46,574 bases of DNA, taken from positions 1 through 46,574 of the forward strand of contig JAUYJB010000002.1 of assembly GCA_030688605.1 (NCBI GenBank), in the 5' to 3' direction. A program made the position numbers and the translations under genes. How positions within the stretch are numbered: the first letter of the stretch is position 1; each line of letters starts with the position of its first letter. The DNA comes from Hyphomicrobiales bacterium. Lineage in GTDB: Bacteria; Pseudomonadota; Alphaproteobacteria; Rhizobiales; NORP267. The notes below the pieces were generated by a model, which had not been told where the DNA came from, searched no databases, and worked only from the letters and a program-made list of their open reading frames with translations. Shown one piece after another: positions 23,381 to 31,662 of the stretch.

Positions 23381-24182
23381 TGATTTGCGCGACGTTGTTG
23401 TCTACGAGCATTGGTCGCCTGTCTCTGGTGCGCCGTTCTATGTGGGAATTGGAACGAAGAGGCGCGCCTATGAATACAGCGCGGGCCGCAATAAAGCGTA
23501 TTGCCAAATTGCGAGAGAATTACGGGAGCGCGGGTTAAGGCCAGAGACCAGAATCCTTGCGGATGGGCTGACGCGTGATGAGGCAGTAGCCATCGAGAAA
23601 AATCACATCGCGTTGCTAGGTCGCCGCGAGGATGGAGGGCTTCTCGTAAATATTTCTGAAGGAGGACGGTCAGGACATTCTATTTCTGTTCGATCTAGAA
23701 TCTCTATGGCACACAAAGGGAAAACGCTTAGCGTTGAGCATCGTGCCAAATTGAGCGCGGCTCATATCGGCAAAAAGTATGGACCGCCATCCACTGAGAC
23801 GCGGAAGAAGATTTCCATCGCCAACAAAGGCAGAAATTACCCGCCCATCTCGGCGGAGACGCGAGCAAAGTTGTCGGCGTCGCGGCGCGGGAAAAAACGG
23901 TCGGCTGAGACGTGCGCCAAACTGTCAGACAGCATTCGACGCGCCTACGCGGATCATCCTGAGTGGCGTGTTGCGAGCGCAAAGAGGAGAGCGCGCTTGA
24001 CACTGGAACAGGTGGAGGAGACGCGACGGCGGTGGAGGGAAGCGAAGCCGCCCGGCAAGAAAAAGGTTCCGTGGGGATGGCTCGACGCTGAGGCGGAGCG
24101 ACTTGGGATCGCGCGCGGCACGCTCACGTGGATACTAGCCGGATATGGCTATGACTGGTCTGAGCGCGCCAAGGCCGCATGA
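23373..24182 (+). CDS. GIY-YIG homing endonuclease with NUMOD3 repeats
   Basis: 269 residues from a GTG. The GIY-YIG-like N-terminus is VVVYEHWSPVSGAPFYVGIG, with Arg and Glu residues following (AVAIEKNHIALLG). Then about four NUMOD3 DNA-binding repeats (ISMAHKGKTLSVEHRAKLSA; ETRKKISIANKGR; ETRAKLSASRRGKKRS; ETCAKLSDS). The tail is basic. Such genes are mobile and insert between host genes of phages. It sits between the methylase and acetyltransferase genes, and its AT content is visibly higher than that of its neighbours. It overlaps the methylase by 8 bp without breaking it. Confidence 0.88.
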   Translation: MGNDLRDVVVYEHWSPVSGAPFYVGIGTKRRAYEYSAGRNKAYCQIARELRERGLRPETRILADGLTRDEAVAIEKNHIALLGRREDGGLLVNISEGGRSGHSISVRSRISMAHKGKTLSVEHRAKLSAAHIGKKYGPPSTETRKKISIANKGRNYPPISAETRAKLSASRRGKKRSAETCAKLSDSIRRAYADHPEWRVASAKRRARLTLEQVEETRRRWREAKPPGKKKVPWGWLDAEAERLGIARGTLTWILAGYGYDWSERAKAA

Positions 24183-24589
24183 ATCTCGTCTCAGTTTACC
24201 AGCATCCCGACGCCGACCGGATACTCTACGCGCTGCTGAAGGAACGCGATGGCGCCGACGCCATCAACATCTCGCACAACGGCAAGACGCCGGCATGGCG
24301 CGAGCATCTGAAGTTCTTTCGGTCGAAGCCCTATCGCGTCTGGTTCCTGATCCTGACGGAGACACAAGAAGTCGCCGGGGCCATCTACCTGTCGAAGCGT
24401 GACGAGATCGGCGTCCATCTGTTCAAGGCGTTTCAGGGCAGAGGCATCGGCGCGGAAGCAATCAAGGAATTGATGCGACGGACGCCGCGCCGTCGGTATC
24501 TGGCAAACTTGAACCCGGCCAACGACCGTTCGAAGGCGATGTTCACTGGCCTCGGGTTCCGGCACGTGCAGGAGACCTATGAGCGATAA
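24179..24589 (+). CDS. GNAT acetyltransferase, PseH-like
   Basis: 136 residues. GNAT motif A is FQGRGIGAEAIKELM (about residue 85), then LNPANDRSKAMFTGLGFRHV, typical for sugar-amine N-acetyltransferases such as PseH. It would acetylate the 4-amino sugar made by the aminotransferase, using acetyl-CoA. Position directly before the PseI-like synthase, overlapping it by 11 bp, supports this. The GNAT call is firm; the substrate is inferred. Confidence 0.82.
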   Translation: MNLVSVYQHPDADRILYALLKERDGADAINISHNGKTPAWREHLKFFRSKPYRVWFLILTETQEVAGAIYLSKRDEIGVHLFKAFQGRGIGAEAIKELMRRTPRRRYLANLNPANDRSKAMFTGLGFRHVQETYER

Positions 24590-25631
24590 GCCCCTCATCG
24601 TCGCCGAGCTTTCGGCCAACCACAACGGCCGCATCGATCGCGCGCTTCGGCTGGTCGAGGCAGCTAAGGCCAGTGGCGCCGATGCGATCAAGCTACAGGC
24701 GTACCGCGCCGAGTCGCTCACCATCGATCACGACGGGCCGGGCTTCGTCATCTCGGGCGGCATCTGGGACGGGCGGAAGCTGATCGATCTCTACCGCGAG
24801 GCCGAAACCACGCCGGACATGCTGGCCGCGATCTTCGCGCACGCCCGGACCATCGGCATTCCGTGCTTCAGTTCGGTGTTCGACCGGGAGGCCGTCGACT
24901 TCATCGAGCAATTCGATCCGCCGGCCTACAAGATTGCATCGTTCGAGATCACCGACATTCCGCTGATCCGGTACGCGGCATCGAAGGGCCGGCCCCTCAT
25001 CATCTCGACCGGCATGGCGAGTTCCGAGGATATCAACGAGGCGCGCATCGCCAGTGTCGCGGCCCCGGAGCGCACGTTGCTGCATTGCATTTCGTCTTAC
25101 CCGAGCGATCCAGGAACGGCGGACCTCGGGCGGATGGCCGGTATCGGCAAGCTCTTCGGACTGCCGACCGGCCTTTCCGACCATACCCTGTCGGTGACGC
25201 TGCCGGCGGTTGCCGTCGGACTCGGCGCCACCGTCATCGAGAAGCACCTGACGCTGGACCGGAGCGACGGCGGTCCGGACGCGGCCTTCAGTCTTGAGCC
25301 GCACGAATTCAAGGCGATGGTTGTCAACTGCCGTGAGGCGTGGGCTGCTATCCAGAAACCGGCGGCGGTTCCGATGCCGCACCGCGATCTCCGGCGCTCG
25401 CTCTACGTGGTTGCCGATATTGCCGCAGGTGAAATCCTGACGGCCGACAACATCCGCTCGATCCGTCCGGGCCACGGGCTGCATCCGCGCGAGTGGGACC
25501 GGGTGATCGGCAAGCCTGCGGTGCGCGATCTGAAACGCGGCCTGCCGTTGGCTCTGGTCGATATCGACTGTGGCAATGACCGTCGCGAAGTCCGCGAAGC
25601 CGTCGGCATGGGCCGGTTGGTCGCGCGGTAG
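24579..25631 (+). CDS. nonulosonic acid synthase (PseI/NeuB family)
   Basis: 350 residues. The NeuB barrel has AELSANHNGRIDRAL, ADAIKLQAY, KIASFEITDIPLIRY, STGMASSEDI, CISSYPS, GLSDHT and the metal/PEP site EKHLTLDR with GPDAAFSLEP. The C-terminus is a SAF domain (DLRRSLYVVADIAAGEILTA). It condenses phosphoenolpyruvate with a C6 sugar to form a C9 nonulosonic acid. GGIWDGRKLIDLYREAETTP is closer to PseI/SpsE than to sialic acid NeuB. It is the committed step of the cassette. Confidence 0.93.
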   Translation: MSDKPLIVAELSANHNGRIDRALRLVEAAKASGADAIKLQAYRAESLTIDHDGPGFVISGGIWDGRKLIDLYREAETTPDMLAAIFAHARTIGIPCFSSVFDREAVDFIEQFDPPAYKIASFEITDIPLIRYAASKGRPLIISTGMASSEDINEARIASVAAPERTLLHCISSYPSDPGTADLGRMAGIGKLFGLPTGLSDHTLSVTLPAVAVGLGATVIEKHLTLDRSDGGPDAAFSLEPHEFKAMVVNCREAWAAIQKPAAVPMPHRDLRRSLYVVADIAAGEILTADNIRSIRPGHGLHPREWDRVIGKPAVRDLKRGLPLALVDIDCGNDRREVREAVGMGRLVAR

Positions 25632-25647
25632 AAGGCAAGGGCCGCAA

Positions 25648-25698
25648 ATGAAAAAGCCGAAGCCGAAACCGCGTCCGAAACCAAAGCCGGGGTACTGA
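25648..25698 (+). CDS. 16-residue Lys-Pro repeat peptide
   Basis: MKKPKPKPRPKPKPGY, with AAGG about 10 bp before the ATG and the next gene's GTG directly after its stop. A highly basic polyproline-like peptide. It may be a real microprotein or a linker-like remnant. Confidence 0.4.
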   Translation: MKKPKPKPRPKPKPGY

Positions 25699-25938
25699 GT
25701 GAGGCGCAAGCCGTACACGGCCATCGGCATCCGTCGCGTGCCGTGCGCTCGTTGCGGCAAGCCGAGCCGCTACCAATGGAATATCTGCGCCGACGGCAAT
25801 CGGCCGCGCGGTCTGTGCCCAAGGTGCGACGTCGGCCTCAATCGCGTGGCAATGCGCTACGTCTTCGGCCGCACGCGGGAAGCGGACCTTGAGAGCTATG
25901 CACTGAGGACCATCCCGATGGTGACGGAACCGAAGTGA
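25699..25938 (+). CDS. small zinc-finger protein
   Basis: 79 residues from a GTG adjacent to the previous stop. Zinc-binding CARCGKPSRYQWNICADGN and CPRCDVGLNR pairs. Small proteins like this are frequent in phage late operons, with unknown role. Confidence 0.65.
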   Translation: MRRKPYTAIGIRRVPCARCGKPSRYQWNICADGNRPRGLCPRCDVGLNRVAMRYVFGRTREADLESYALRTIPMVTEPK

Positions 25939-26141
25939 TGGGCACCGTCCGCGCCCTCAAGCCCGAACTGGAACCCGCGCCAGAACCCGAGCCTGTCCGC
26001 CTGACCCGCCGCCCAAAGGGCATGGGACCGCTCTACACGCTCTGTCCGAAGTGCCGTGGTGACACGCCGCGTCCGTCGCTCACGTCCGCCCTGCAACCGC
26101 GCTGCGCCCGCTGCGACGGCAAGGGCATGGTTCTGGAATAG
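25935..26141 (+). CDS. small zinc-ribbon protein
   Basis: 67-68 residues from GTG 25935 or ATG 25938. A Glu/Pro run (PELEPAPEPEPV) then CPKCRGD and CARCDGKGMV, a DnaJ-like zinc ribbon. Follows another zinc protein gene. Confidence 0.6.
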   Translation: MMGTVRALKPELEPAPEPEPVRLTRRPKGMGPLYTLCPKCRGDTPRPSLTSALQPRCARCDGKGMVLE

Positions 26142-26211
26142 ATCGAGACTCCACTCGCGTCCATGTTCTCACCCGCGGCCCAGAACGACGGGGCGGGATA
26201 TCAAGCAGGCC

Positions 26212-26307
26212 GTGTTGCGAAAGCAGGCGCGTTTGGACGCGAGGCATGGCTACTCGCGCGCGCCAACACCTGAAGTCGTTGATTTACAGAAGGAGCTGCG
26301 AAGATGA
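26212..26307 (+). CDS. 31-residue microprotein, uncertain
   Basis: A frame from GTG 26212 (VLRKQARLDARHGYS) that ends in an ATGA overlap with the next gene. The overlap is the only support. Confidence 0.25.
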   Translation: MLRKQARLDARHGYSRAPTPEVVDLQKELRR

Positions 26308-26543
26308 TTGCGAACCGACACAGGGTTGCGAAGTCCATGTGGTCCAAGTGGACGGAGGACGCACGCATACTGTTCAATGCGATCTACGAGGCGATGGGCG
26401 ATCAGATGCTTTTCGCACATCCGGAAGCGCCCCGGCTGTCGGGCAAGCATTGGGACACGACGCGCTGGAATGCCGCGTGGTGGGCCGCCGCTGAACTGAG
26501 CGCCATGCAGAAGAGCGTGTCATTCGACAAGATGGCTGCCTGA
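26304..26543 (+). CDS. hypothetical protein, 79 residues
   Basis: Not recognised. Trp-rich helical protein (WSKWTEDARILFNAIYEAMG; HWDTTRWNAAWWAAAELSAM). Resembles small phage proteins of unknown role. It ends 7 bp before the dehydratase. Confidence 0.6.
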   Translation: MIANRHRVAKSMWSKWTEDARILFNAIYEAMGDQMLFAHPEAPRLSGKHWDTTRWNAAWWAAAELSAMQKSVSFDKMAA

Positions 26544-26550
26544 CGCGCGC

Positions 26551-27522
26551 ATGTTCGGGTCTGTGCTGATTACCGGAGGATCTGGCTCGCTTGGAAATGC
26601 CCTCGCGCGTCGCCTTCTTGCCGTCGAAAAGCCCGAGCGCATCATCGTCTTTTCGCGCGGCGAGCACGCGCAGGAAGCCATGGCGCGGGCGCTGAAGCCG
26701 ATCGATCCTGACGGACGCATGCGATTTCTGCTTGGCGATGTGAGGGATGTCCAACGCCTAGAACTGGCGATGCGGGGAGTCGATACCGTCATCCATGCGG
26801 CGGCACTCAAGAGTGTGCCCAAATGCGAGGTTGATCCGTCCGAGGCGATCAAGACCAATGTTCTTGGCGCCGACAACGTCGTGCATGCCGCGCTAAGGGC
26901 GGAGGTCGAGAGAGTCGTCGGTATTTCATCCGATAAGGGCTGTTCACCAAATACGCTGTACGGAAGCACCAAGCTGTGCGCCGAACGGCTCTTCACTGCG
27001 GCGGGTGTCTATGCCGGTGCGTATGGCCCCAAGTTCGCCGCTTGTCGCTACGGAAATGTTTCGGGAAGCCAAGGCAGTGTGATCCCGCTTTGGCGCCAGA
27101 TGATTGCAGCTGGCCGACCGACGGTTCCCATCACCGATCCGGAGGCGACGCGGTATTGGCTTCTGATGGCGGAAGCTGTTGATCTCGTCATGTGGACGCT
27201 TCGCGAGATGAGAGGCGGGGAAGTCGTGGTGCCAGAGATGCCAGCCTATCGCGTTGGCGACTTGGCTGACGCCGTAGGAGCGAGGGGGTACACCGTAGGG
27301 CTTCGCCCCGCCGAAAAACTGCACGAGGCTATCGTCAACGAGCATGAAGCGCGATCGTTTGTGAAGATCGGAAACTACTGGGTCGCAAATGCGCAGCCCG
27401 AGAAGCCTGCCCCAATCCTGTCTGGCGCTCTTACGAGCGATAAGGCACGTCGGCTGTCTGTTGAGGAGTTGAAGGGCCTGTTGGCAACCATGGACTCAGC
27501 CAAAGAGCGCATAGCAGCATGA
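26551..27522 (+). CDS. UDP-GlcNAc 4,6-dehydratase, PseB-like
   Basis: 323 residues of the short SDR/CapD-FlaA1 type. NAD-binding VLITGGSGSLGNAL (about residue 5), LGDVRD, IHAAALKSVPKCE, then the catalytic region SSDKGCSPNTLYGSTK with the Asp-Lys pair in place of the usual Thr-Glu, Tyr and Lys. PseB-type enzymes convert UDP-GlcNAc to the 4-keto-6-deoxy sugar, often with C5 inversion. This is the first step of pseudaminic acid synthesis. It is followed by a homing-type gene and then the aminotransferase. Confidence 0.9.
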   Translation: MFGSVLITGGSGSLGNALARRLLAVEKPERIIVFSRGEHAQEAMARALKPIDPDGRMRFLLGDVRDVQRLELAMRGVDTVIHAAALKSVPKCEVDPSEAIKTNVLGADNVVHAALRAEVERVVGISSDKGCSPNTLYGSTKLCAERLFTAAGVYAGAYGPKFAACRYGNVSGSQGSVIPLWRQMIAAGRPTVPITDPEATRYWLLMAEAVDLVMWTLREMRGGEVVVPEMPAYRVGDLADAVGARGYTVGLRPAEKLHEAIVNEHEARSFVKIGNYWVANAQPEKPAPILSGALTSDKARRLSVEELKGLLATMDSAKERIAA

Positions 27523-28073
27523 ACGACAGGAATTTTGTTGACCATTCTGGCCGGCGATTTGGCAGGCTAACCGCAGTGGAATATCTGAAGGGTGTTCATC
27601 GGGAGCGGTCGGGACGCCTGATCTCGAAGTGGCGCTGTCGGTGTGATTGCGGCGGGCAAATCGACGCAATCACCAATAACCTTCGAAGCGGAACCACTGC
27701 ATCGTGCGGCTGCTTAAGAAGAGAAACGACTTCCCGCCTTCGTCGAACGCACGGCAAGAGTCGCGGCAGTGGGCATATTCCAGAGTATGAAATCTGGAAG
27801 GGGATGCTCGCTCGCTGCAATAACCCCAAGCATCGGTCGTACAAGGACTACGGCGGGCGTGGCATTCGAGTCTGTGATGATTGGAGTCGCAATTTCGAGG
27901 CATTTCTTCTGAGTGTTGGACGCAGGGCCAATCCAAACTTGACCATCGAACGCATTGACAACGACGGGAACTACGAGCCCGGAAACGTCAAGTGGGCGAC
28001 GCGGGTCGAGCAGCGCGCCAATCAAAGACCCGCAGGCAGCCAAGTTGAATGCGCGGCTAACTTGACAGCATGA
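27519..28073 (+). CDS. HNH/AP2-type homing endonuclease-like protein
   Basis: 184 residues. The N-terminal GRRFGRLTAVEYL and a Cys-rich CRCDCGG...SCGCLRRE pattern is shared by many phage HNH/AP2 mobile proteins. The C-terminal part has IWKGMLARCNNPKHRSYKDY and IDNDGNYEPGNVKWAT, an HNH-like fold. Catalytic His residues are not all obvious. It lies between the PseB-like and PseC-like genes with an ATGA overlap on both sides. Confidence 0.8.
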   Translation: MNDRNFVDHSGRRFGRLTAVEYLKGVHRERSGRLISKWRCRCDCGGQIDAITNNLRSGTTASCGCLRRETTSRLRRTHGKSRGSGHIPEYEIWKGMLARCNNPKHRSYKDYGGRGIRVCDDWSRNFEAFLLSVGRRANPNLTIERIDNDGNYEPGNVKWATRVEQRANQRPAGSQVECAANLTA

Positions 28074-28672
28074 ACCCGTTCGCCGTGGTCCGCGACTTCG
28101 AAAAGGCGCTTGCCGAGTATTGCGGCGCCCCGGACGCCGTGGCGACAACGTCCTGCACCATGGCGCTGTTGATGGCGCTGGCGTGGTTCCTGGAGCAGCG
28201 CGGCGCGGGTGAGGTGACGATTCCGAAGCTGACCTACGTCGGCGTCGGCATGTCCGTCCTGAACTCCGGGCACCGGATCGCCTTTCGCGATGAAGACTGG
28301 CGCGGCGAATACCAGTGCGCCCCGTTGCCGCTGTGGGATTCGGCCCGGAGACTGACATCGGGCATGTACCGGGCCGGTGCCATGCAGTGTCTGTCGTTCC
28401 ACTGGACCAAGCATCTGTCGATCGGTCAGGGCGGCGCCGTCCTGCTGGATGATCCGGAAGCGGCGGCGTGGCTGAAGCGCGCGCGCTTCGACGGAAGAAC
28501 GGAAGGCGTGGCTCCGAAGGATGACGTGTTCGACATGATCGGCTGGCATGCGTACCTTATGCCGAGAGATGCGGCCGAGGGTCTGACCAGACTGGCGCTT
28601 TTGCCCCGCCACAACGACGATCTGCCGTGGTCGGATTATCCCGATCTATCTCAGGCTCCTGTGTTTCGGTAG
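28070..28672 (+). CDS. short DegT-family aminotransferase, PseC-like
   Basis: 200 residues, against about 370-400 for usual DegT/PseC enzymes. Recognisable parts: FEKALAEYCGAPDAVATTSC (start), ALLMALAWFLE, IPKLTYVGVGMSVLNSGHRI, LWDSARR (place of the Asp that binds the PLP ring), and SFHWTKHLSIGQGGAVLLDD (PLP-binding Lys). WHAYLMPRDAAEGLTRLALL matches the late conserved motif. The C-terminal small domain is missing. It could aminate the PseB product if the reduced form folds and dimerises. Otherwise it is a remnant; the intact catalytic Lys argues for function. Confidence 0.82.
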   Translation: MNPFAVVRDFEKALAEYCGAPDAVATTSCTMALLMALAWFLEQRGAGEVTIPKLTYVGVGMSVLNSGHRIAFRDEDWRGEYQCAPLPLWDSARRLTSGMYRAGAMQCLSFHWTKHLSIGQGGAVLLDDPEAAAWLKRARFDGRTEGVAPKDDVFDMIGWHAYLMPRDAAEGLTRLALLPRHNDDLPWSDYPDLSQAPVFR

Positions 28673-28679
28673 CCACGCA

Positions 28680-29084
28680 GTGCGCATCGTCGTCGACTAC
28701 CCGCCGATCTATACCGAGATCGCCGCAGCCTTCGATATCTCCGGCCGCAATCCGATCTTCGCGTGGGGCGACCGGGTCTTCAATCCGCACAACATCGTGA
28801 TCGGTCCAGAACTGATCGCCCACGAGGCAGTGCATGGCCGCCGGCAAGGCAACGACGTGGAAGGCTGGTGGCGGCGCTACATCGACGATCCGGCGTTCCG
28901 GTTGGCCGAGGAAATCCCGGCCCATGCCGCCGAGTTCAACATTCTCGCCGGCGTTCCCGGCACCAACCGCCAGCACAAGCGGAAGTGCCTCGCCTATGTC
29001 GCCAAGCGCCTAACCTCGCCTATCTACGGCCGGTTGATTACGCTCGACGCCGCGAAGAAAGCGATCCTCGATGAAGCCGGGTGA
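28680..29084 (+). CDS. zincin-like HExxH protein
   Basis: 134 residues from a GTG. HEAVHGRRQGND fits the HExxH zinc-peptidase motif, with a possible third ligand in EEIPAHAAEF. Proteins like this occur near phage structural genes. A proteolytic role in head maturation or cell entry is possible but unproven. Confidence 0.65.
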   Translation: MRIVVDYPPIYTEIAAAFDISGRNPIFAWGDRVFNPHNIVIGPELIAHEAVHGRRQGNDVEGWWRRYIDDPAFRLAEEIPAHAAEFNILAGVPGTNRQHKRKCLAYVAKRLTSPIYGRLITLDAAKKAILDEAG

Positions 29085-29529
29085 CATGATCGAGATCGCG
29101 ATCTGGATGAAGGGGACGGAAACCGCCCGCGAAGTCGAGCACTGGAAGACCGTGGTTTGCGCCGACATCGTCTCTGAAGCCGAACGCAATCACAACGTCG
29201 AGATCGGCCCGCTGACGTTCGTCGAAAAGAAGCCCGGCGATGACAGGGTGCCGAGCGTTCCGGATCAAATCTCAGGCCCCGACGTGCGACTGCTCGTTGC
29301 CGAGGCCAAGGTTGCCGCCGGCCGTCCTGTCATTCTGAGGGAAACCGGCTTCGCCACCGATCTCGACAAGAAGGACCTGGCGCAGCTCAGACAGATCACG
29401 CGCCGGGCGCACGCCAAGGCCCACCCAGGCGACCGCCTGACCGACCGCCACTGCGACCAGATCATCGAGTCGCTCGGTCCGGAAACCGCAGTCAGGACGC
29501 TCGCCGATGACCGACGCCGAGTCCATTGA
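29071..29529 (+). CDS. hypothetical protein, 152 residues
   Basis: Not recognised. Overlaps the previous gene by 14 bp. N-terminal beta segment (MIEIAIWMKGTETAREVEHW) and a basic helical C-terminus (KKDLAQLRQITRRAHAKAHP). Confidence 0.55.
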   Translation: MKPGDMIEIAIWMKGTETAREVEHWKTVVCADIVSEAERNHNVEIGPLTFVEKKPGDDRVPSVPDQISGPDVRLLVAEAKVAAGRPVILRETGFATDLDKKDLAQLRQITRRAHAKAHPGDRLTDRHCDQIIESLGPETAVRTLADDRRRVH

Positions 29530-29728
29530 GCCGAACGACGGTGAAAAAGCCAACGGTTGGACGAAAAAATCGTTGGCCGCCTATCTCAAGGACCGCGCTG
29601 TCCAGAAGGATCGCTACGCCAACGATCCGAAGCTGTTGAGGTTGCGCAGAGCGAAGATCGAGAATGCCGATCCGTTCAACCCGCACAAGTGGGGCGAGAA
29701 GTTCAACCCCCACAAGTGGAGACGATGA
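29507..29728 (+). CDS. small protein ending in an FNPHKW repeat
   Basis: 73 residues. A basic helical middle, then FNPHKWGEKFNPHKWRR, a hexapeptide repeated twice at the very end. It overlaps both neighbours. Not recognised. Confidence 0.6.
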   Translation: MTDAESIEPNDGEKANGWTKKSLAAYLKDRAVQKDRYANDPKLLRLRRAKIENADPFNPHKWGEKFNPHKWRR

Positions 29729-30015
29729 CCATGGCCTTTCTCACCTCCTTTCTCGCCAATCCTGCGGCGCTCGCCGGAATCGGCGGCCTGCTCGGCGGCC
29801 TGTTCAAGTCCAAGCCCCCGAAGCCGGTTCCCTTGCCGGAACCGAAGGCGCCGCCGCGCGCGCCGATCGCCGTCTCCGATACCGCAGGGGCACAGCGTGC
29901 GGGAATCGCCACCCGCGCTCGCGCCAAGGGCGGTGGCATCAGCGGACTGAGGCTGTCGCTCGGCAAGCCCGGTACCGAGGCCGGCGTGACCCGCAAGACG
30001 CTGGTCGGCGCCTGA
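29725..30015 (+). CDS. small Gly/Pro-rich protein with hydrophobic start
   Basis: 96 residues. FLANPAALAGIGGLLGGLF is a possible short membrane segment, then KSKPPKPVPLPEPKAPPRAP and a Gly-rich tail. It precedes the portal by 4 bp, as small virion-associated proteins often do in podoviruses. Confidence 0.55.
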   Translation: MTMAFLTSFLANPAALAGIGGLLGGLFKSKPPKPVPLPEPKAPPRAPIAVSDTAGAQRAGIATRARAKGGGISGLRLSLGKPGTEAGVTRKTLVGA

Positions 30016-30019
30016 CCAG

Positions 30020-31639
30020 ATGAGCCTCTTCCTCGACCTCCGCCAGCGCCACGCCAGCCTGATCGGCCGGCGCGAGCCGTGGATGTCGTACTGGCAGGAA
30101 CTGGCCGACATACTCCTGCCCAACCGGGCGGACTTCGTCAGACGACGCGGTGCGGCCGAAATGCGCGGCGCCGACATCTACGATGGGACTCCGCGGCTGG
30201 CGCTCCGCGATCTCGCCTCGACCCTCGACGGGTTGATGAAGCCGAAGACCTCGAACTGGTTCGATGGCGCGGTCGACGACGATCTTGAGGACGACGACTC
30301 GGTCAAGCGCTACCACGAGATCGTCCGCGACCGGATGTGGAAGGCGATCTACCGCGACGACGCCCGGTTCATCCAGCGCTCCGGTGAAGTCGACCTGAAC
30401 CTTGCCTGCTTCGGCTGGGGCGTGTTGTGGATACAGCAGAACCGGCTTCGGAACGGGCTTCTCTTCCGCGCCTTCCACAATGCGCAGGTGGCGATCGACG
30501 AGAACGAGGACGGGATCATCGACACGGTCACCGTCGAGGAATCCTACACGGCAAGGCAAGCCAAGGCGATTTACGACCGGGCCGGCAAGGAACCGTCGCG
30601 GCTGGTAAGCGAGGCTCTGGCCAGCCCGAAGACCGACGCCCGCTTCCCGTTCGCGCAGATCGTGCTGCCGCGTGAGGACCGGGACGCCTCGCGGATCGGC
30701 GTCAAAAACATGCCGTTCGCCTCGGCGGTGCTCGACATCAAGGGCGAGATGCTCGTCGCCGAGACCGGCTTCGAGGAATTCCCGGCCGCCGTGCCACGCT
30801 GGGATACGGCTCCCGGCGAAGTCTACGCCCGTTCGCCGGGCATGATGGCGCTGCCCGATTCACAGACCCTTCAGGCAATGGGCAAGACGCTTCTGGTCGG
30901 GGGCCAGCGCGCGGTCGATCCGCCGATCTGGGTGCAGAACGACGCGGTCCTGTCGCCGGTCAGGACGTTTCCGGGTGGCATCACCGTGATCGACACGTCC
31001 GACTCCGGCGGTCAGCCTCCGGTCGGGGCCTTCCCGGTGTCGACCAACGTCCCTCTCGGCCGGGAAATGCAGAACGACTACCGCAAGAACGTCGAGGCGG
31101 CCTTCTTCAAGAACGTCTTCAACCTGCCGATCGAAGGGCGCCAGATGACGGCGACCGAGATCCTTGAGCGCAAGGAAGAGTTCATCCGCACCATCGGCCC
31201 GGTGTTCGGGAGGCTGGAGACCGACTACATCGGCGCAGTCGTCAACCGGGTCTACGGCATCATGGAGCGGGCAGGGGCCTTCCCCGAGCGCCCCGATGTC
31301 ATGATCGACCGGAGAGTATCGTTCCGCTTCCAGTCGCCGATCCAGCAGGCCCGCAAGCAGCTTGAGATCGCTGGCCTGTCGCGCTCGCTGGAACTGTTGA
31401 CGCCATTGGTCGCTCACAAGCCCGAGATCATGGACAACTTCGACAGCGACCGCGTCGTCCGCGATGCGCCGGAGTGGGGCGGGGTTCCTGCCCGCTGGCT
31501 GTTGCCGCAGGACGAAGTCAAGAAGAACCGGCAGGCCAATGCCGAAGCCGCCGCCGAACAGGCCGCGCTCGCCACGGCCAAGCCGGTCAGCGAGGCGGCG
31601 CGCAACATCGCCGAGATGATGCCGCAAGCGGCGGCGTGA
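30020..31639 (+). CDS. portal (head-tail connector) protein
   Basis: 539 residues, the usual size for podovirus portals (T7 gp8 family). SLFLDLRQRHASLIGRREPW and YWQELADILLPNRADF at the N-terminus, YDGTPRLALRDLASTLDGLM, then ATEILERKEEFIRTIGPVFG late in the protein, and an Ala/Glu-rich C-terminal tail. Forms the dodecamer through which DNA is packaged. Confidence 0.92.
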   Translation: MSLFLDLRQRHASLIGRREPWMSYWQELADILLPNRADFVRRRGAAEMRGADIYDGTPRLALRDLASTLDGLMKPKTSNWFDGAVDDDLEDDDSVKRYHEIVRDRMWKAIYRDDARFIQRSGEVDLNLACFGWGVLWIQQNRLRNGLLFRAFHNAQVAIDENEDGIIDTVTVEESYTARQAKAIYDRAGKEPSRLVSEALASPKTDARFPFAQIVLPREDRDASRIGVKNMPFASAVLDIKGEMLVAETGFEEFPAAVPRWDTAPGEVYARSPGMMALPDSQTLQAMGKTLLVGGQRAVDPPIWVQNDAVLSPVRTFPGGITVIDTSDSGGQPPVGAFPVSTNVPLGREMQNDYRKNVEAAFFKNVFNLPIEGRQMTATEILERKEEFIRTIGPVFGRLETDYIGAVVNRVYGIMERAGAFPERPDVMIDRRVSFRFQSPIQQARKQLEIAGLSRSLELLTPLVAHKPEIMDNFDSDRVVRDAPEWGGVPARWLLPQDEVKKNRQANAEAAAEQAALATAKPVSEAARNIAEMMPQAAA

Positions 31640-31662
31640 CGGCCCTCATAACGGAATAACGC

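Noticed and set aside
26163..26273. 36-residue frame MFSPAAQNDG...
   Set aside because: It competes with the frame ending in the ATGA overlap at 26304 and has no ribosome site.
28680..29084. HExxH protein as an endolysin
   Set aside because: No peptidoglycan-binding part or export signal, and the position is before the portal; left as zincin-like of unknown role.
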